Source: Planktothrix agardhii NIES-204
GTDB lineage: Bacteria > Cyanobacteriota > Cyanobacteriia > Cyanobacteriales > Microcoleaceae
Reading direction: 5' to 3'
Assembly (NCBI GenBank): GCA_003609755.1
Contig: AP017991.1
Span: 1,815,501 to 1,879,500, forward strand
Length of the DNA: 64,000 nt
Of this stretch, positions 36,972-47,997 are shown piece after piece. The translations under genes were made by a program, and so were the position numbers. Position 1 is the stretch's first letter. Each line of letters begins with the position of its first letter. Below the pieces are notes generated by a model. It did not search any database. It saw only the letters and a program-made list of their open reading frames with translations, and was not told the origin of the DNA.

Positions 36972-37010
36972 TCCCCCCAAACCCCCCGTGCACAGGGGGC
37001 TAGGGGGGGA
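36972..37010. repeat. GC-rich palindromic repeat (imperfect copy)
   Basis: CCCCCCAAACCCCCCGTGCA followed by CAGGGGGCTAGGGGGGGA, the same element as at 22886 with mismatches (AAA versus CTAG). GGGAACAGGG follows on the right, as in other copies. Confidence 0.8.
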
Positions 37011-37019
37011 GGGAACAGG

Positions 37020-37118
37020 GTAGCTGAAGGAGTTCTATATGTGGTGGATGAAGTCCGGGAGTCTGCCGACGGCAAATCCTACGCCGCATACGGCAAAATT
37101 CGGCGTCTGATTCAATAG
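37020..37118 (+). pseudogene. Orphan C-terminal coding fragment of unknown gene
   Basis: A 32-codon open stretch ending at TAG (37116-37118) reads [20 protein letters not shown] then YAAYGKIRRLIQ. The composition and charge pattern look like the end of a real protein. It has no start and directly abuts the palindromic repeat. It may be a gene tail left by repeat-driven rearrangement. Family not recognised. Confidence 0.3.
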
Positions 37119-37199
37119 CATGGGCAGTTTGTATTTCACCCCTAACCTCATCCTTACACCCATTACCCATTACCCATTACCCATTAAATGGTCTAAGCT

Positions 37200-37524
37200 C
37201 TAATCTGTTAGGTCATCTGGCAAGAATTAGGGTAGAATAGGGATTTCCAACAGATCAGCATAACCTGGTTAAATCAGATTCAGTCTGATAGAATCTGAAA
37301 AATTCAAGAACCACAGACAACCTCACAACAATCAAGTGAGTGAATAATATTCGGCGGATAACTTGTCCGTGGGAGCCTGTGGACTGGATTGTGCCAACAC
37401 TTCCACCCCTGAAGTCGGAACAAAACCAACATCAAAAAAATCCCAGATTTTAATTGATGGTTGTAGGTTTGGTGAAAGTGCTTGCTAGAATATCAAAATT
37501 AGACCCGTGTGAGGAGCAAATAGA
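37200..37524 (+). promoter_or_regulatory. Porin upstream region with candidate structured leader
   Basis: No gene is seen in this stretch. A GC-richer island at about 37350-37425 contains a plausible stem GTGGGAG/CTTCCAC (7 bp, one G-U) around CCTGTGGACTGGATTGTGCC, preceded by GGATAACTTGTCC, which is partly self-complementary. This could be a 5' UTR structure or a small RNA. GAGGAG at 37511-37516 is the likely ribosome site for the GTG at 37525. Confidence 0.35.
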
Positions 37525-39429
37525 GTGTCGAAAATACTACTGAAAGCATGGCTACTCAGTCCTGCCGTCTTAGGAGCTAGTTTATTAGCCCCGATGACAG
37601 CATTAGCAGAGTTACCCGTGACTAAGGCCGGGCCCACTGCGATTGCAGCGGCAACCGAAGTATCTGCCCCGGCAGAAACCCCTTTGGAACCCATCCAAAC
37701 TGAGTTAAAAATCAGTGAGCAAGTCTCTGTGAATCCTTTGGACATTTTGACCCTCACCCCACCGCAACAGTTAGCTCAGGTTCCCGTGAATCCCCATGCT
37801 GGAGCAGGGAACAGTAGAGGCATCGAAACTCCCGCTAACAGCGAGATTCCCCTAGCTGATCTCGATGCTGCACCTCAAGGCGATGCGGCCAATAACGCCG
37901 AGGTGATGCAACAGCTTAATGAATATGGCCGTGAAGGTCGGGGCAACAAGCGTCAAGCTCAAGTTACCTCCGTCTCCCAACTGTCCGACGTTCAACCGAC
38001 GGACTGGGCGTTCCAAGCTCTACAATCCTTAGTAGAACGCTATGGGTGTATTGCAGGATATCCCGATGGAACTTTCAAAGGGAATCGTGCTTTAACCCGT
38101 TTTGAATTCGCTGCTGGGGTGAATGCCTGTTTAGAGCGGATTAATGAACTGATTGCTGCCTCAACCAAAGATTTAGTCACCCGTGAGGATTTGGCGCAAC
38201 TGCAACGCCTCATGGAAGAATTTGCAGCCGAATTAGCCAGTCTGCGCGGAAGAATTACGGTATTAGAAGCCCGCGCCGGAGAACTGGAAGCCAATCAATT
38301 CTCTACCACTACTAAACTACGGGGAGAAGTGGTGTTCTGGCCAGGAGATGCCCTTGGAGATCGGGCGTCTTATAATGTGGTCGGTCAGTTTGCCGATACG
38401 AGCGATGACCCCGCCGAAGCCTATTTTGGCTACCGCGCTCGTTTAAACTTTGATACCAGTTTCACGGGCCAAGATTTACTCAGAACCCGTTTACAAGCCC
38501 AATCCATACCGGATTTGAGTGCTTTTGATGTCACCAATACCCTAATGTCTCGGACGGGCATTGATGGTCAACCTGGCAACGTGACTCTGGATAACCTCAC
38601 CTACCGTTACCCCTTCTCCCAAGGAAAAGGTTTAGTCTGGGTCGGTGCAAAAGGGTTAGCCTTGGATGATATTCAAGATGTTCTGACTCCCTTTGGTGAT
38701 GATGCCGGTGGTTCAATTTCCCGCTTTGGACGCTTCAACCCGACGACATTCCAGGGCCCTTCTGGTACGGGCTTAGGTGTGGAATATGCCTTTAGTCACG
38801 CTTTTAAAGCTAACCTGGGTTATATGGCCGATGATGGTTTTGCTTCTCAAGCCAGCCAGGGTACAGGTATGTTCAATGGTACCTATGGTGCCATGGCTCA
38901 ATTAGTCTTTGCGCCAACTGATAACCTGGCTTTTTCCTTGGATTATAACCACCGTTACTTCAGTAACGATAACGTATACGTTTCCGGTGGTACGGGGAGT
39001 TGGGGTGCTAATAGACCTTTCGGTAATAATGCCACAACCACAGATAACCTGGGCGTACAAATGAACTGGAGAGTCGCCAGCCATTTCTCCATCGGCGGTT
39101 GGTTTGGAAGTACCTGGGCTGACCAGAAGAATGGTGGTAACAGTAATGCAACCATTATCAACTGGGCTGCGGTGTTAGGATTTCCCGATATCCTCCGAGA
39201 AGGAGATGCTGGGGGTTTAATTGTGGGGATGCCTCCGAAAGTCGTCAGTCATGATATTAATGGCTTAGAAGACAGAGACACCTCCATTCATATTGAAGGC
39301 TTCTATCGCTTACCCCTCAGCGAGTACATTGCTGTGACACCTGGTTTCTACGTCGTCACCAATCCTGATCATAATAGCAACAACAACACGATTGTTGTGG
39401 GAACATTGCGGACAACTTTCCGCTTCTAA
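37525..39429 (+). CDS. SLH-domain carbohydrate-selective/iron-uptake-type outer membrane porin
   Basis: 634 residues from GTG 37525 after GAGGAG. Signal peptide to about residue 29 (PMTALAE), an acidic, Pro-rich linker, one SLH domain (residues about 150-210: VSQLSDVQPTDWAFQALQSL, IAGYPDGTFKGNRALTRFEF) that binds peptidoglycan-linked polysaccharide, a coiled coil (LQRLMEEFAAELASLRGRI), and an OprB-like beta-barrel ending in Phe-Arg-Phe (TTFRF). This is the major cyanobacterial porin type (SomA/B, Slr1841 group), which admits small ions. A close paralogue is at 61610. A terminator follows. Confidence 0.93.
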   Translation: MSKILLKAWLLSPAVLGASLLAPMTALAELPVTKAGPTAIAAATEVSAPAETPLEPIQTELKISEQVSVNPLDILTLTPPQQLAQVPVNPHAGAGNSRGIETPANSEIPLADLDAAPQGDAANNAEVMQQLNEYGREGRGNKRQAQVTSVSQLSDVQPTDWAFQALQSLVERYGCIAGYPDGTFKGNRALTRFEFAAGVNACLERINELIAASTKDLVTREDLAQLQRLMEEFAAELASLRGRITVLEARAGELEANQFSTTTKLRGEVVFWPGDALGDRASYNVVGQFADTSDDPAEAYFGYRARLNFDTSFTGQDLLRTRLQAQSIPDLSAFDVTNTLMSRTGIDGQPGNVTLDNLTYRYPFSQGKGLVWVGAKGLALDDIQDVLTPFGDDAGGSISRFGRFNPTTFQGPSGTGLGVEYAFSHAFKANLGYMADDGFASQASQGTGMFNGTYGAMAQLVFAPTDNLAFSLDYNHRYFSNDNVYVSGGTGSWGANRPFGNNATTTDNLGVQMNWRVASHFSIGGWFGSTWADQKNGGNSNATIINWAAVLGFPDILREGDAGGLIVGMPPKVVSHDINGLEDRDTSIHIEGFYRLPLSEYIAVTPGFYVVTNPDHNSNNNTIVVGTLRTTFRF

Positions 39430-39453
39430 TTCCCTTTTAATATTTATTGAATC

Positions 39454-39484
39454 AACCAGTTTCTTTAAGAGGCTGGTTTTTTTA
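39454..39484 (+). terminator. Intrinsic terminator of the porin gene
   Basis: AACCAG (39454-39459) pairs with CTGGTT (39473-39478) followed by a run of T, 24 nt after the porin stop. Confidence 0.8.
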
Positions 39485-39489
39485 TGACT

Positions 39490-40473
39490 TCAAGATTGGG
39501 GTTTTGATCCGGTATTCCGAACGTTAATTAATTTGTTGAGAATATCAAACCAAAAGGAAGAACCCATGGAAATTGCGATCGCAGTTAATCCCCAGCCCAT
39601 GATAACTTTAAATAGTTGAATAACAATATTTTCCCCTGAATTAAACTGTTGATTTAAGTTAGATTGATCCCATCCTAAAGGCAAGGAAGAAAAGTCAAAT
39701 AAATAAGAATAGAGAAAATTTTCGGTTAAATCTTGACAATTTTTTGTAAATTCAGCATCTGAATTTAAACAGTTATTCAAGGGAGAATTAGGATTGTTAG
39801 TTAAAACAATATCAATACTTTGACTGATATTTTCCTGTAAAACAGGTTCTTGAAAAAGACGATTAGTAATATTTAATGTATCGGCATTTAATCCCATGGC
39901 GACTAGGAATCCAATGGTAAGTGTAATCATTTTTACTTGCCGTTTATAGACTCCCGATGCCCGGTTCATAGACTGTTGAAACCAATCGCTGATCGCTGTT
40001 TCTAAGGATTCAAAATTAGCAGTATCTCCGGCTTGATTTTTGGTTTTTATGGCTAAAATTTTGAATAGTTTAATTTGATCTGGATCAAAAAACTGTTTGA
40101 TCTCCTCTGAGTTAATCGATAGAATAAAATCATCAATGGTTAAACTATTGATTTCGGGTTGAACTCCAGACTTTTCTATAATTACACTAATTAAGGCTAA
40201 AGCAAAGGTTGAATTAGGAATATAAGATGGCCCAACAGAATTTTTATTCCCCCGTTGTTTATAATCTTTCCAAGATTTAATTAAAGGGTATTGGTACAGA
40301 AGTTCTGTTGCTGAATCTCCTAAAATAAATTGAATAGAACGATATAAATTTTTGGCTCTCCAATCAAAAATAGAACTGGCTAAAAATTCTTGTATTTCTG
40401 ATATTAATAAACTCAGAAGTAAATAAATAAAAAATAAGCCGATGGCGACATTAAGGGTTGAGGGAATATTCAT
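39490..40473 (-). CDS. Conserved hypothetical membrane protein
   Basis: 327 residues. N-terminal hydrophobic segment (about 5-28, VAIGLFFIYLLLSLLISEIQEF) followed by the motif DWRAKNLYRSIQFIL, a soluble middle, a second hydrophobic segment (about 180-196, ITLTIGFLVAMGLNADTLNI) and one or two near the C-terminus (IQLFKVIMGWGLTAIAISM, ending FWFDILNKLINVR). SSFWFDILNKLINVR is typical of a membrane protein family found in several bacteria. I do not recognise its function. It is convergent with the porin and divergent from pdxA. Confidence 0.6.
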   Translation of the reverse strand: MNIPSTLNVAIGLFFIYLLLSLLISEIQEFLASSIFDWRAKNLYRSIQFILGDSATELLYQYPLIKSWKDYKQRGNKNSVGPSYIPNSTFALALISVIIEKSGVQPEINSLTIDDFILSINSEEIKQFFDPDQIKLFKILAIKTKNQAGDTANFESLETAISDWFQQSMNRASGVYKRQVKMITLTIGFLVAMGLNADTLNITNRLFQEPVLQENISQSIDIVLTNNPNSPLNNCLNSDAEFTKNCQDLTENFLYSYLFDFSSLPLGWDQSNLNQQFNSGENIVIQLFKVIMGWGLTAIAISMGSSFWFDILNKLINVRNTGSKPQS

Positions 40474-40504
40474 ATTTGGTTAAAAGTGGGGAGAAATAAG
40501 GGAA

Positions 40505-40530
40505 AGAAAGCCCTGAAGGGCTTACTACGG
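40505..40530. repeat. GCCCTGAAGGGCTTACTAC dispersed repeat
   Basis: AAGCCCTGAAGGGCTTACTA includes the perfect palindrome AGCCCTGAAGGGCT apart from its centre; the same motif with TACTAC forms the inner hairpin of the terminator at 21373-21418. It is in the gap upstream of pdxA. Confidence 0.7.
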
Positions 40531-40588
40531 TTTGGGGATCATTGTATGATATTAGTTAAAATTAACATAGTTTTAAGGATTTTGAATT

Positions 40589-41626
40589 ATGCTTCAATCT
40601 AAAAAATTACCTCGTTTAGCGATAACATTAGGTGATCCATCAGGAATAGGGCCAGAAGTAATATTAAAAGTTTTAGCTGATCCAGCACTGCATCAACATT
40701 GTGATCTAACTATAGTGGGAAGCGATCGCATTTTACAAGCAACCTATCAGCAATTACAAAATCAGGGATTTCAGGCGGCAAAACCTAATCATTTACGGGT
40801 GATTGATTTAGAGCCTGATCCGAGTTTACCCCCATTAGAAATCGGGGTCGGAAATCAATCCAGTGGGGCGCTCAGTTTTCAATATTTAGATACAGCTATT
40901 ACCAGAACTTTACAAGGAGAATTTGATGGAATTATCACCGGGCCAATCGCTAAAAATCTCTGGAATTTAGCGGGTTATAATTACCCCGGACAAACGGAAT
41001 TTTTAGCAGAAAAAGCCAAGGTTAAACGCTTTGGAATGCTATTTGTTGCCCGCTCTCCCTATACAGGCTGGACATTAAGAACTCTATTAGCTACGACCCA
41101 TATTCCCCTAACGCAAATTTCCCAAACCTTAAACCCGGAATTAATGAGTTTAAAATTAGAGTTGTTGGTCGATTGTTTACGCCATGAATTTGGATTAGAA
41201 AATCCTAGAATTGCCGTAGCCGGATTAAATCCCCATAGCGGAGAAAATGGGCAGTTAGGAACAGAAGAAAAAGACTGGTTAATTCCTTGGTTAAATCAAC
41301 AACGCGATCGCTATCCCTATATTCAATTAGACGGCCCAATTCCCCCCGATACAATGTGGGTTAAGCCCGGTCAAGCCTGGTTTAATTTAGGAAAAAATGC
41401 CCATGATGCCTACATCGCATTGTATCATGATCAAGGGTTAATTCCGGTTAAATTAATGGCATTTGATCGGGCAGTTAATACTACAATTGGTTTACCCTTT
41501 ATTAGAACTTCTTCCGATCATGGCACAGCCTTTGATATTGCGGGAAAAGGCATAGCTGATGGGTCAAGTATGAAAGCAGCCATAGAATTAGGTATAGAAT
41601 TAGTCAATAATCGTATTAACCCTTAA
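40589..41626 (+). CDS. pdxA: 4-hydroxythreonine-4-phosphate dehydrogenase
   Basis: NAD-dependent enzyme of the DXP-dependent pyridoxal phosphate pathway, oxidising and decarboxylating 4-phosphohydroxy-threonine. 345 residues. Motifs: [14 protein letters not shown] at the N-terminus, [29 protein letters not shown], three metal-ligand His regions ([21 protein letters not shown] and [16 protein letters not shown]) and [13 protein letters not shown]. Complete and normal in length. An MFS gene starts 5 nt after the stop. Confidence 0.96.
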   Translation: MLQSKKLPRLAITLGDPSGIGPEVILKVLADPALHQHCDLTIVGSDRILQATYQQLQNQGFQAAKPNHLRVIDLEPDPSLPPLEIGVGNQSSGALSFQYLDTAITRTLQGEFDGIITGPIAKNLWNLAGYNYPGQTEFLAEKAKVKRFGMLFVARSPYTGWTLRTLLATTHIPLTQISQTLNPELMSLKLELLVDCLRHEFGLENPRIAVAGLNPHSGENGQLGTEEKDWLIPWLNQQRDRYPYIQLDGPIPPDTMWVKPGQAWFNLGKNAHDAYIALYHDQGLIPVKLMAFDRAVNTTIGLPFIRTSSDHGTAFDIAGKGIADGSSMKAAIELGIELVNNRINP

Positions 41627-41631
41627 TTCCG

Positions 41632-42831
41632 ATGTCAACCTCAAATTCTAAACCGTCTATTCTCTGGTTTCAGTTAATCGGATTATCCTTAGTTCAAGGA
41701 GCAATTAGCTTAACTTGGTTACTGTATAGATTATATGTTCCTCAACTTTTAGCTTCCTTGGGATTTCCGGGTTTATTCCCAACTATTTTAGTAATTGAAA
41801 ATGCGTTAGGAGTAATTATTGAACCCATAGCAGGAAATTTTTCTGACCGTCAACGAAAATGGCTAGGAACTCGTTTTCCTTTAATTAGTTTAGGGGTAAT
41901 TTTATCTTCCGGTTTATTTATAGCAATTCCCGCCTTTTATATTTTTGGTCAATCTCTTAATTCCCTACATTGGATATTCCCAATTCTATTAATTTTATGG
42001 GGCGTTGCTATGGCGGTTTTTAGAAGTCCAGTTACGGCTTTATTAGGTCAATATGCTGTACAAACAAAACTCCCCCAAGCCATGAGTATTTTAGTTGTTA
42101 CGGGGGGTATTATCGGTGCAATTCGTCCTATTTCTAGTCAGTTTATTCTCAGTTTAGGATCGGGAATTACCTTTACTATTGGGTCTTTAGTTTTATTGGG
42201 TTCTGTGGGTATTTTAAGATATTTTAATCCTGATTTGAGCGTTATTCCTCAGTCAGAAGAACCGACTCAAAAATTATATTTCAGAAACTTAGTTTTTGTG
42301 GCATTATTAGGGTTATTTGTAGCATTAGGATCTCGATTAATCTTAGGGGAAGTTTTTCCTCAAATCATCAAAAATTATGGTGGCAATACCCAATTAATTA
42401 TGTTTTCTGGGTTAATTTTATTGGCATTTACTTCCATTCCTGCGGGATTGTTTGCTGTTAAAATTGGCAATAATAAAGCAACATTAATCGGATTAATAAC
42501 AACAGCTATTTTATTATTATTCTCGTCTTTTGTTGTGAATAAAATTATAATTATTCTGGTTAGTTTATTAATGATTGCCAGCTATAGTTTAGTCGCCAAT
42601 GGAATTGTCCCCATTGCCTTTTCTTTATTTCCATCCCAGAAGAGCGGTTTAGGAATAGGAGTATATTTTGGGGCGTTTTCTTTGGCGATGAGTGGATATG
42701 ATTTCATCATCAAAAAATTGGGAACTGTTGACCTTATAATCAATTATCGCTTGGGGATGATGGCATTTTTAATTACAACTTTTTTGGTATTATTTTTGCC
42801 GAAATTAACAATTCCTAAAATAACTGAATAA
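41632..42831 (+). CDS. MFS family transporter
   Basis: 399 residues with about 12 hydrophobic helices. Features of the major facilitator superfamily, in a branch like the GPH/SLC45-type (sugar-cation or unknown): GVIIEPIAGNFSDRQRKWLGTRFPLI is a motif A-type loop with acidic and basic residues (given as part of one long loop), and RSPVTALLGQY is the conserved Arg-Ser-Pro segment in TM4. Substrate unknown. It begins 5 nt after pdxA, suggesting translational coupling, and the JAMM peptidase gene follows 37 nt after. Confidence 0.82.
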   Translation: MSTSNSKPSILWFQLIGLSLVQGAISLTWLLYRLYVPQLLASLGFPGLFPTILVIENALGVIIEPIAGNFSDRQRKWLGTRFPLISLGVILSSGLFIAIPAFYIFGQSLNSLHWIFPILLILWGVAMAVFRSPVTALLGQYAVQTKLPQAMSILVVTGGIIGAIRPISSQFILSLGSGITFTIGSLVLLGSVGILRYFNPDLSVIPQSEEPTQKLYFRNLVFVALLGLFVALGSRLILGEVFPQIIKNYGGNTQLIMFSGLILLAFTSIPAGLFAVKIGNNKATLIGLITTAILLLFSSFVVNKIIIILVSLLMIASYSLVANGIVPIAFSLFPSQKSGLGIGVYFGAFSLAMSGYDFIIKKLGTVDLIINYRLGMMAFLITTFLVLFLPKLTIPKITE

Positions 42832-42868
42832 AGACAATTCTGATCTATTCTAAAATAAACCTTAACCG

Positions 42869-43342
42869 ATGTCTAAATTAACAATATCCTCAGAACAGAT
42901 TAAAGCTATTTCTACCCACGCCGAACAAACCTATCCCCAGGAATGTTGCGGTTTATTAATGGGCGAAATTAACGAAAATTATGATAAAATAATTGTAGAT
43001 ATTATTCCTACAGAAAACGCTTGGAATTCTGAAACAGCCAAAACCTTTGAGGAAGTAGAAACTACTAATAAACCCGTTACCTCAGAACGTAGGTTTACCA
43101 TTTCTCCTCAACAAATGATTCAAGCTCAAAAACAAGGACGAGATCGCAATTTAATCATAATAGGTATTTATCATTCCCATCCCGATTATCCCGCCATTCC
43201 CTCCGAATTTGATCGAGTTTGTGCTTGGTCAGACTATTCTTATATTATTATTTCTGTAGAAAACGGAAAAACCACGGATCTGCAAAACTGGAGTTTAGAT
43301 CAACATGATCAATTTCAACCCGAAGCCTTAATCACAGATTAG
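42869..43342 (+). CDS. JAMM/M67-family metallopeptidase (Mec-like)
   Basis: 157-residue zinc peptidase of the JAB1/MPN/Mov34 type. The JAMM motif is complete: an upstream Glu in PQECCGLLMGE, then YHSHPDYPAIPSEFD (H-x-H-x7-S-x2-D). Bacterial single-domain members (Mec in actinobacteria) cut adducts from the C-terminus of CysO or related carriers. Its place just before a MoeB-rhodanese gene supports a role in sulfur-carrier processing, and two diglycine carriers are in this window. The exact carrier partner is inference. Confidence 0.87.
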   Translation: MSKLTISSEQIKAISTHAEQTYPQECCGLLMGEINENYDKIIVDIIPTENAWNSETAKTFEEVETTNKPVTSERRFTISPQQMIQAQKQGRDRNLIIIGIYHSHPDYPAIPSEFDRVCAWSDYSYIIISVENGKTTDLQNWSLDQHDQFQPEALITD

Positions 43343-43429
43343 CCAATCTTGCCGATCATCAGTTATAATCTATAGTTTTGATGACCCAAATCCCTAACTG
43401 GGACGGTTATATTTTTTGTCAAAATTGCT

Positions 43430-44602
43430 ATGCTAAATCCGAATCTGGATGAAATCCAGTTAACGAAAGACGACTACGAACGGTACTCCCGCCACTTGAT
43501 TTTACCAGAAGTCGGTCTGGAAGGTCAGAAACGCTTAAAAGCGGCGAGTGTGCTTTGCATCGGAACCGGGGGACTAGGTTCGCCCTTGCTGCTATATTTG
43601 GCGGCGGCGGGTATTGGACGCATCGGAATTGTTGATTTTGATGTGGTGGATACCTCCAACCTGCAACGCCAAATTATTCACGGGACTGCTTGGGTGGGGA
43701 AACCCAAAATTGAATCGGCGAAAAACCGGATTTTGGAGATTAACCCCGCTTGTCAAGTTGACCTCTACAATACCCGCATCAGTTCAGAAAATGCCCTCGA
43801 CCTGCTGCGACCCTATGATGTGATTGTAGATGGAACCGACAATTTCCCGACCCGATATTTGGTGAATGACGCCTGTGTGTTACTGAACAAACCTAACGTC
43901 TACGGGTCAATTTTTCGGTTTGAGGGTCAAGCAACGGTTTTTAATTACCAAGATGGGCCCAACTACCGGGATTTATACCCCGAACCTCCTCCCCCCGGAA
44001 TGGTTCCCTCCTGTGCAGAAGGCGGGGTTTTAGGGATTTTACCAGGAATGATTGGCGTGATTCAAGCCACAGAAACCGTTAAAATTATTCTGGAAAAAGG
44101 ACAAACTTTAAGCGGACGTTTGTTATTATATAACGCTTTAGAAATGACGTTTCGTGAGTTAAAATTACGTCCAAATCCTGTTCGTCCAGTGATTGAAAAG
44201 TTAATTGATTATGAGCAGTTCTGCGGTATTCCGCAAGCACAAGAACAGGAGGCTAAACAGAAAATGAATATTCCTGAAATCACCGTTGAGGAACTTAAAC
44301 AATTACTTGATAGTGGGGCGGATGATTTCCTATTAATTGATGTTCGTAATCCCCATGAATATGAAATCGCTAAAATTCCGGGTTCGGTGTTAATTCCTTT
44401 ACCCGATATTGAGCAGGGAAAAGGCATTGAACAAGTCAAAGAACTGTTAAATGGTCATCGTTTAATTGCCCATTGTAAATCGGGAATGCGTTCGGGAAAA
44501 GCTTTAGGGATTCTCAAGGAAGCAGGAATTTCAGGAACTAACGTTAAAGGTGGAATTCTGGCTTGGAGTCGAGAAATTGATGCTTCAGTTCCCGAATATT
44601 AG
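43430..44602 (+). CDS. moeB: MoeB/ThiF-type adenylyltransferase with C-terminal rhodanese domain
   Basis: 390-residue E1-like enzyme. The adenylation domain has the nucleotide loop GTGGLGSPLLLYLAAAGIG, NLQRQIIHGT, and the ATP-binding region DGTDNFPTRYLVND; the conserved Cys sits in SCAEGGVLGILPG. The C-terminal rhodanese domain (from about residue 282) has the persulfide-forming Cys in AHCKSGMRSGKA. Zinc-ribbon CxxC pairs seen in some MoeB proteins are absent. It activates the C-terminal Gly of sulfur carriers and then supplies sulfur. It is probably cotranscribed with the JAMM gene. Confidence 0.93.
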   Translation: MLNPNLDEIQLTKDDYERYSRHLILPEVGLEGQKRLKAASVLCIGTGGLGSPLLLYLAAAGIGRIGIVDFDVVDTSNLQRQIIHGTAWVGKPKIESAKNRILEINPACQVDLYNTRISSENALDLLRPYDVIVDGTDNFPTRYLVNDACVLLNKPNVYGSIFRFEGQATVFNYQDGPNYRDLYPEPPPPGMVPSCAEGGVLGILPGMIGVIQATETVKIILEKGQTLSGRLLLYNALEMTFRELKLRPNPVRPVIEKLIDYEQFCGIPQAQEQEAKQKMNIPEITVEELKQLLDSGADDFLLIDVRNPHEYEIAKIPGSVLIPLPDIEQGKGIEQVKELLNGHRLIAHCKSGMRSGKALGILKEAGISGTNVKGGILAWSREIDASVPEY

Positions 44603-44636
44603 GTTGAGATTGCATTGATTTGTGCTCAAAACCTGT

Positions 44637-44660
44637 AGGGGTTGGGTCTCCCAACCCTCT
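44637..44660 (+). terminator. Hairpin between moeB and ligA
   Basis: AGGGGTTGGG and CCCAACCCTC pair around a TCT loop, 35 nt after the moeB stop and 5 nt before the ligA stop on the other strand. The T-run is weak, so it might serve both convergent genes or be a repeat. Confidence 0.5.
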
Positions 44661-44664
44661 TTGC

Positions 44665-46887
<2,223 letters not shown>

Positions 46888-46941
46888 TTAACCTCCCTTT
46901 CTCAATTAGGAATTACCGTTTTTCCGATCAATTTTGAGTTT

Positions 46942-47895
46942 CTATAAATTTAAACCCGTCAACTCAAAGGATTTTTGATCATTTAAGTCGTTCTCTTTGT
47001 TCTTATCATTTTGACTTCCACCATTGACATCAGCCGGAAATTGATTAATTCCTTGCAAAATTCGAGATTCATTTTCCACTTGAAATACATTGGCGTAAAG
47101 GTTAGCCACAATCTGTTTTCCCTCTTGGGTTAATTCCAAATATTTTAATGCCGCCGGAATATAAGGAAACACTCCATTCCAGTAAAATTTAGCATAATTT
47201 CGGCGTAAATCCCCTGGAGTTTTATAACCTAAAACTTTGTTAGTTCCCACTTCTTCAAATTCATAAAATAGGGAACTAATCTTTTTCAGATACCGGGGAT
47301 CACTGAGTTGACCTATCAAATCAGCAGCCCGGGCTAGTCCCGAATAATTATGTCGATCTTGATGGGTTTCATCAGCAGGAACAGGAAAACGAGTTAACTC
47401 AATATTGCGTTTAATTTGTTCCGCATCAATTAAATTATGTCCCCCAAATCTTTCATCAATTACTAACTTTCCCCGATCAACATGATAAGGAGTTAAACTA
47501 GCTGATGTGGCTCCCACCGAAATAGGCACAATTCCATCCCCAATTCCCGTTGCAAATAAACCCAAAGATTCTTGATCTTGACGACAAACACCCTTCACAT
47601 AGCCAATATCATGACACAGTAAAGAAATGATAAAATGTAACCAGTCTTCGGTCGTAACTCCACCTTCCCGAATATGTTTTCCGCGTAAAATTTCCTGTCC
47701 CACTAACGTCACTAACATGGTATGCTCAACGTTGTGGTAAAGAGCGTCACAATTGGCAATATTTTCCAGTGCCATTGTTCCAGCCCAGGCAATAATTTCG
47801 GGGTAGTTGGGTTTAAACCCACCGTAAGTTCGACGGTATCCAGCTTGTAATTGCTGAACAAAGACATCAATTAGAATCGCTGTGGCATTAAGCAT
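46942..47895 (-). CDS. HD-domain metal-dependent phosphohydrolase
   Basis: 317-residue HD superfamily protein. The metal ligands are visible: NVEHTML (His), and LLCHDIGYVKGVCRQD (His-Asp), with DRHNYSGLARAADLIGQ carrying the later Asp. In cyanobacteria this group (Npun_R2479-type, named from memory) is a conserved unknown. Substrate may be a nucleotide, but there is no direct evidence. N-terminal NATAILIDVFVQQLQAGYRRTYG precedes the HD core. The last 25 residues are Asp/Asn-rich and look disordered. Confidence 0.82.
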   Translation of the reverse strand: MLNATAILIDVFVQQLQAGYRRTYGGFKPNYPEIIAWAGTMALENIANCDALYHNVEHTMLVTLVGQEILRGKHIREGGVTTEDWLHFIISLLCHDIGYVKGVCRQDQESLGLFATGIGDGIVPISVGATSASLTPYHVDRGKLVIDERFGGHNLIDAEQIKRNIELTRFPVPADETHQDRHNYSGLARAADLIGQLSDPRYLKKISSLFYEFEEVGTNKVLGYKTPGDLRRNYAKFYWNGVFPYIPAALKYLELTQEGKQIVANLYANVFQVENESRILQGINQFPADVNGGSQNDKNKENDLNDQKSFELTGLNL

Positions 47896-47997
47896 AACTT
47901 ATTAGTTAAATAAAGTGCTACAGACCAGATAATTAGCTATCTAGTCATGGGTTTTAAGGCTTAAGCTAATTATATTCTATTAATCCGTTGTCCCGGT

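Noticed and set aside
37020-37120. ATG frame MWWMKSGSLP as a small gene
   Set aside because: Composition is unlike a protein; the alternative frame in the same DNA reads better, as a gene tail.
43614-43823. Alternative frame inside moeB
   Set aside because: It lies wholly inside the conserved MoeB adenylation domain.
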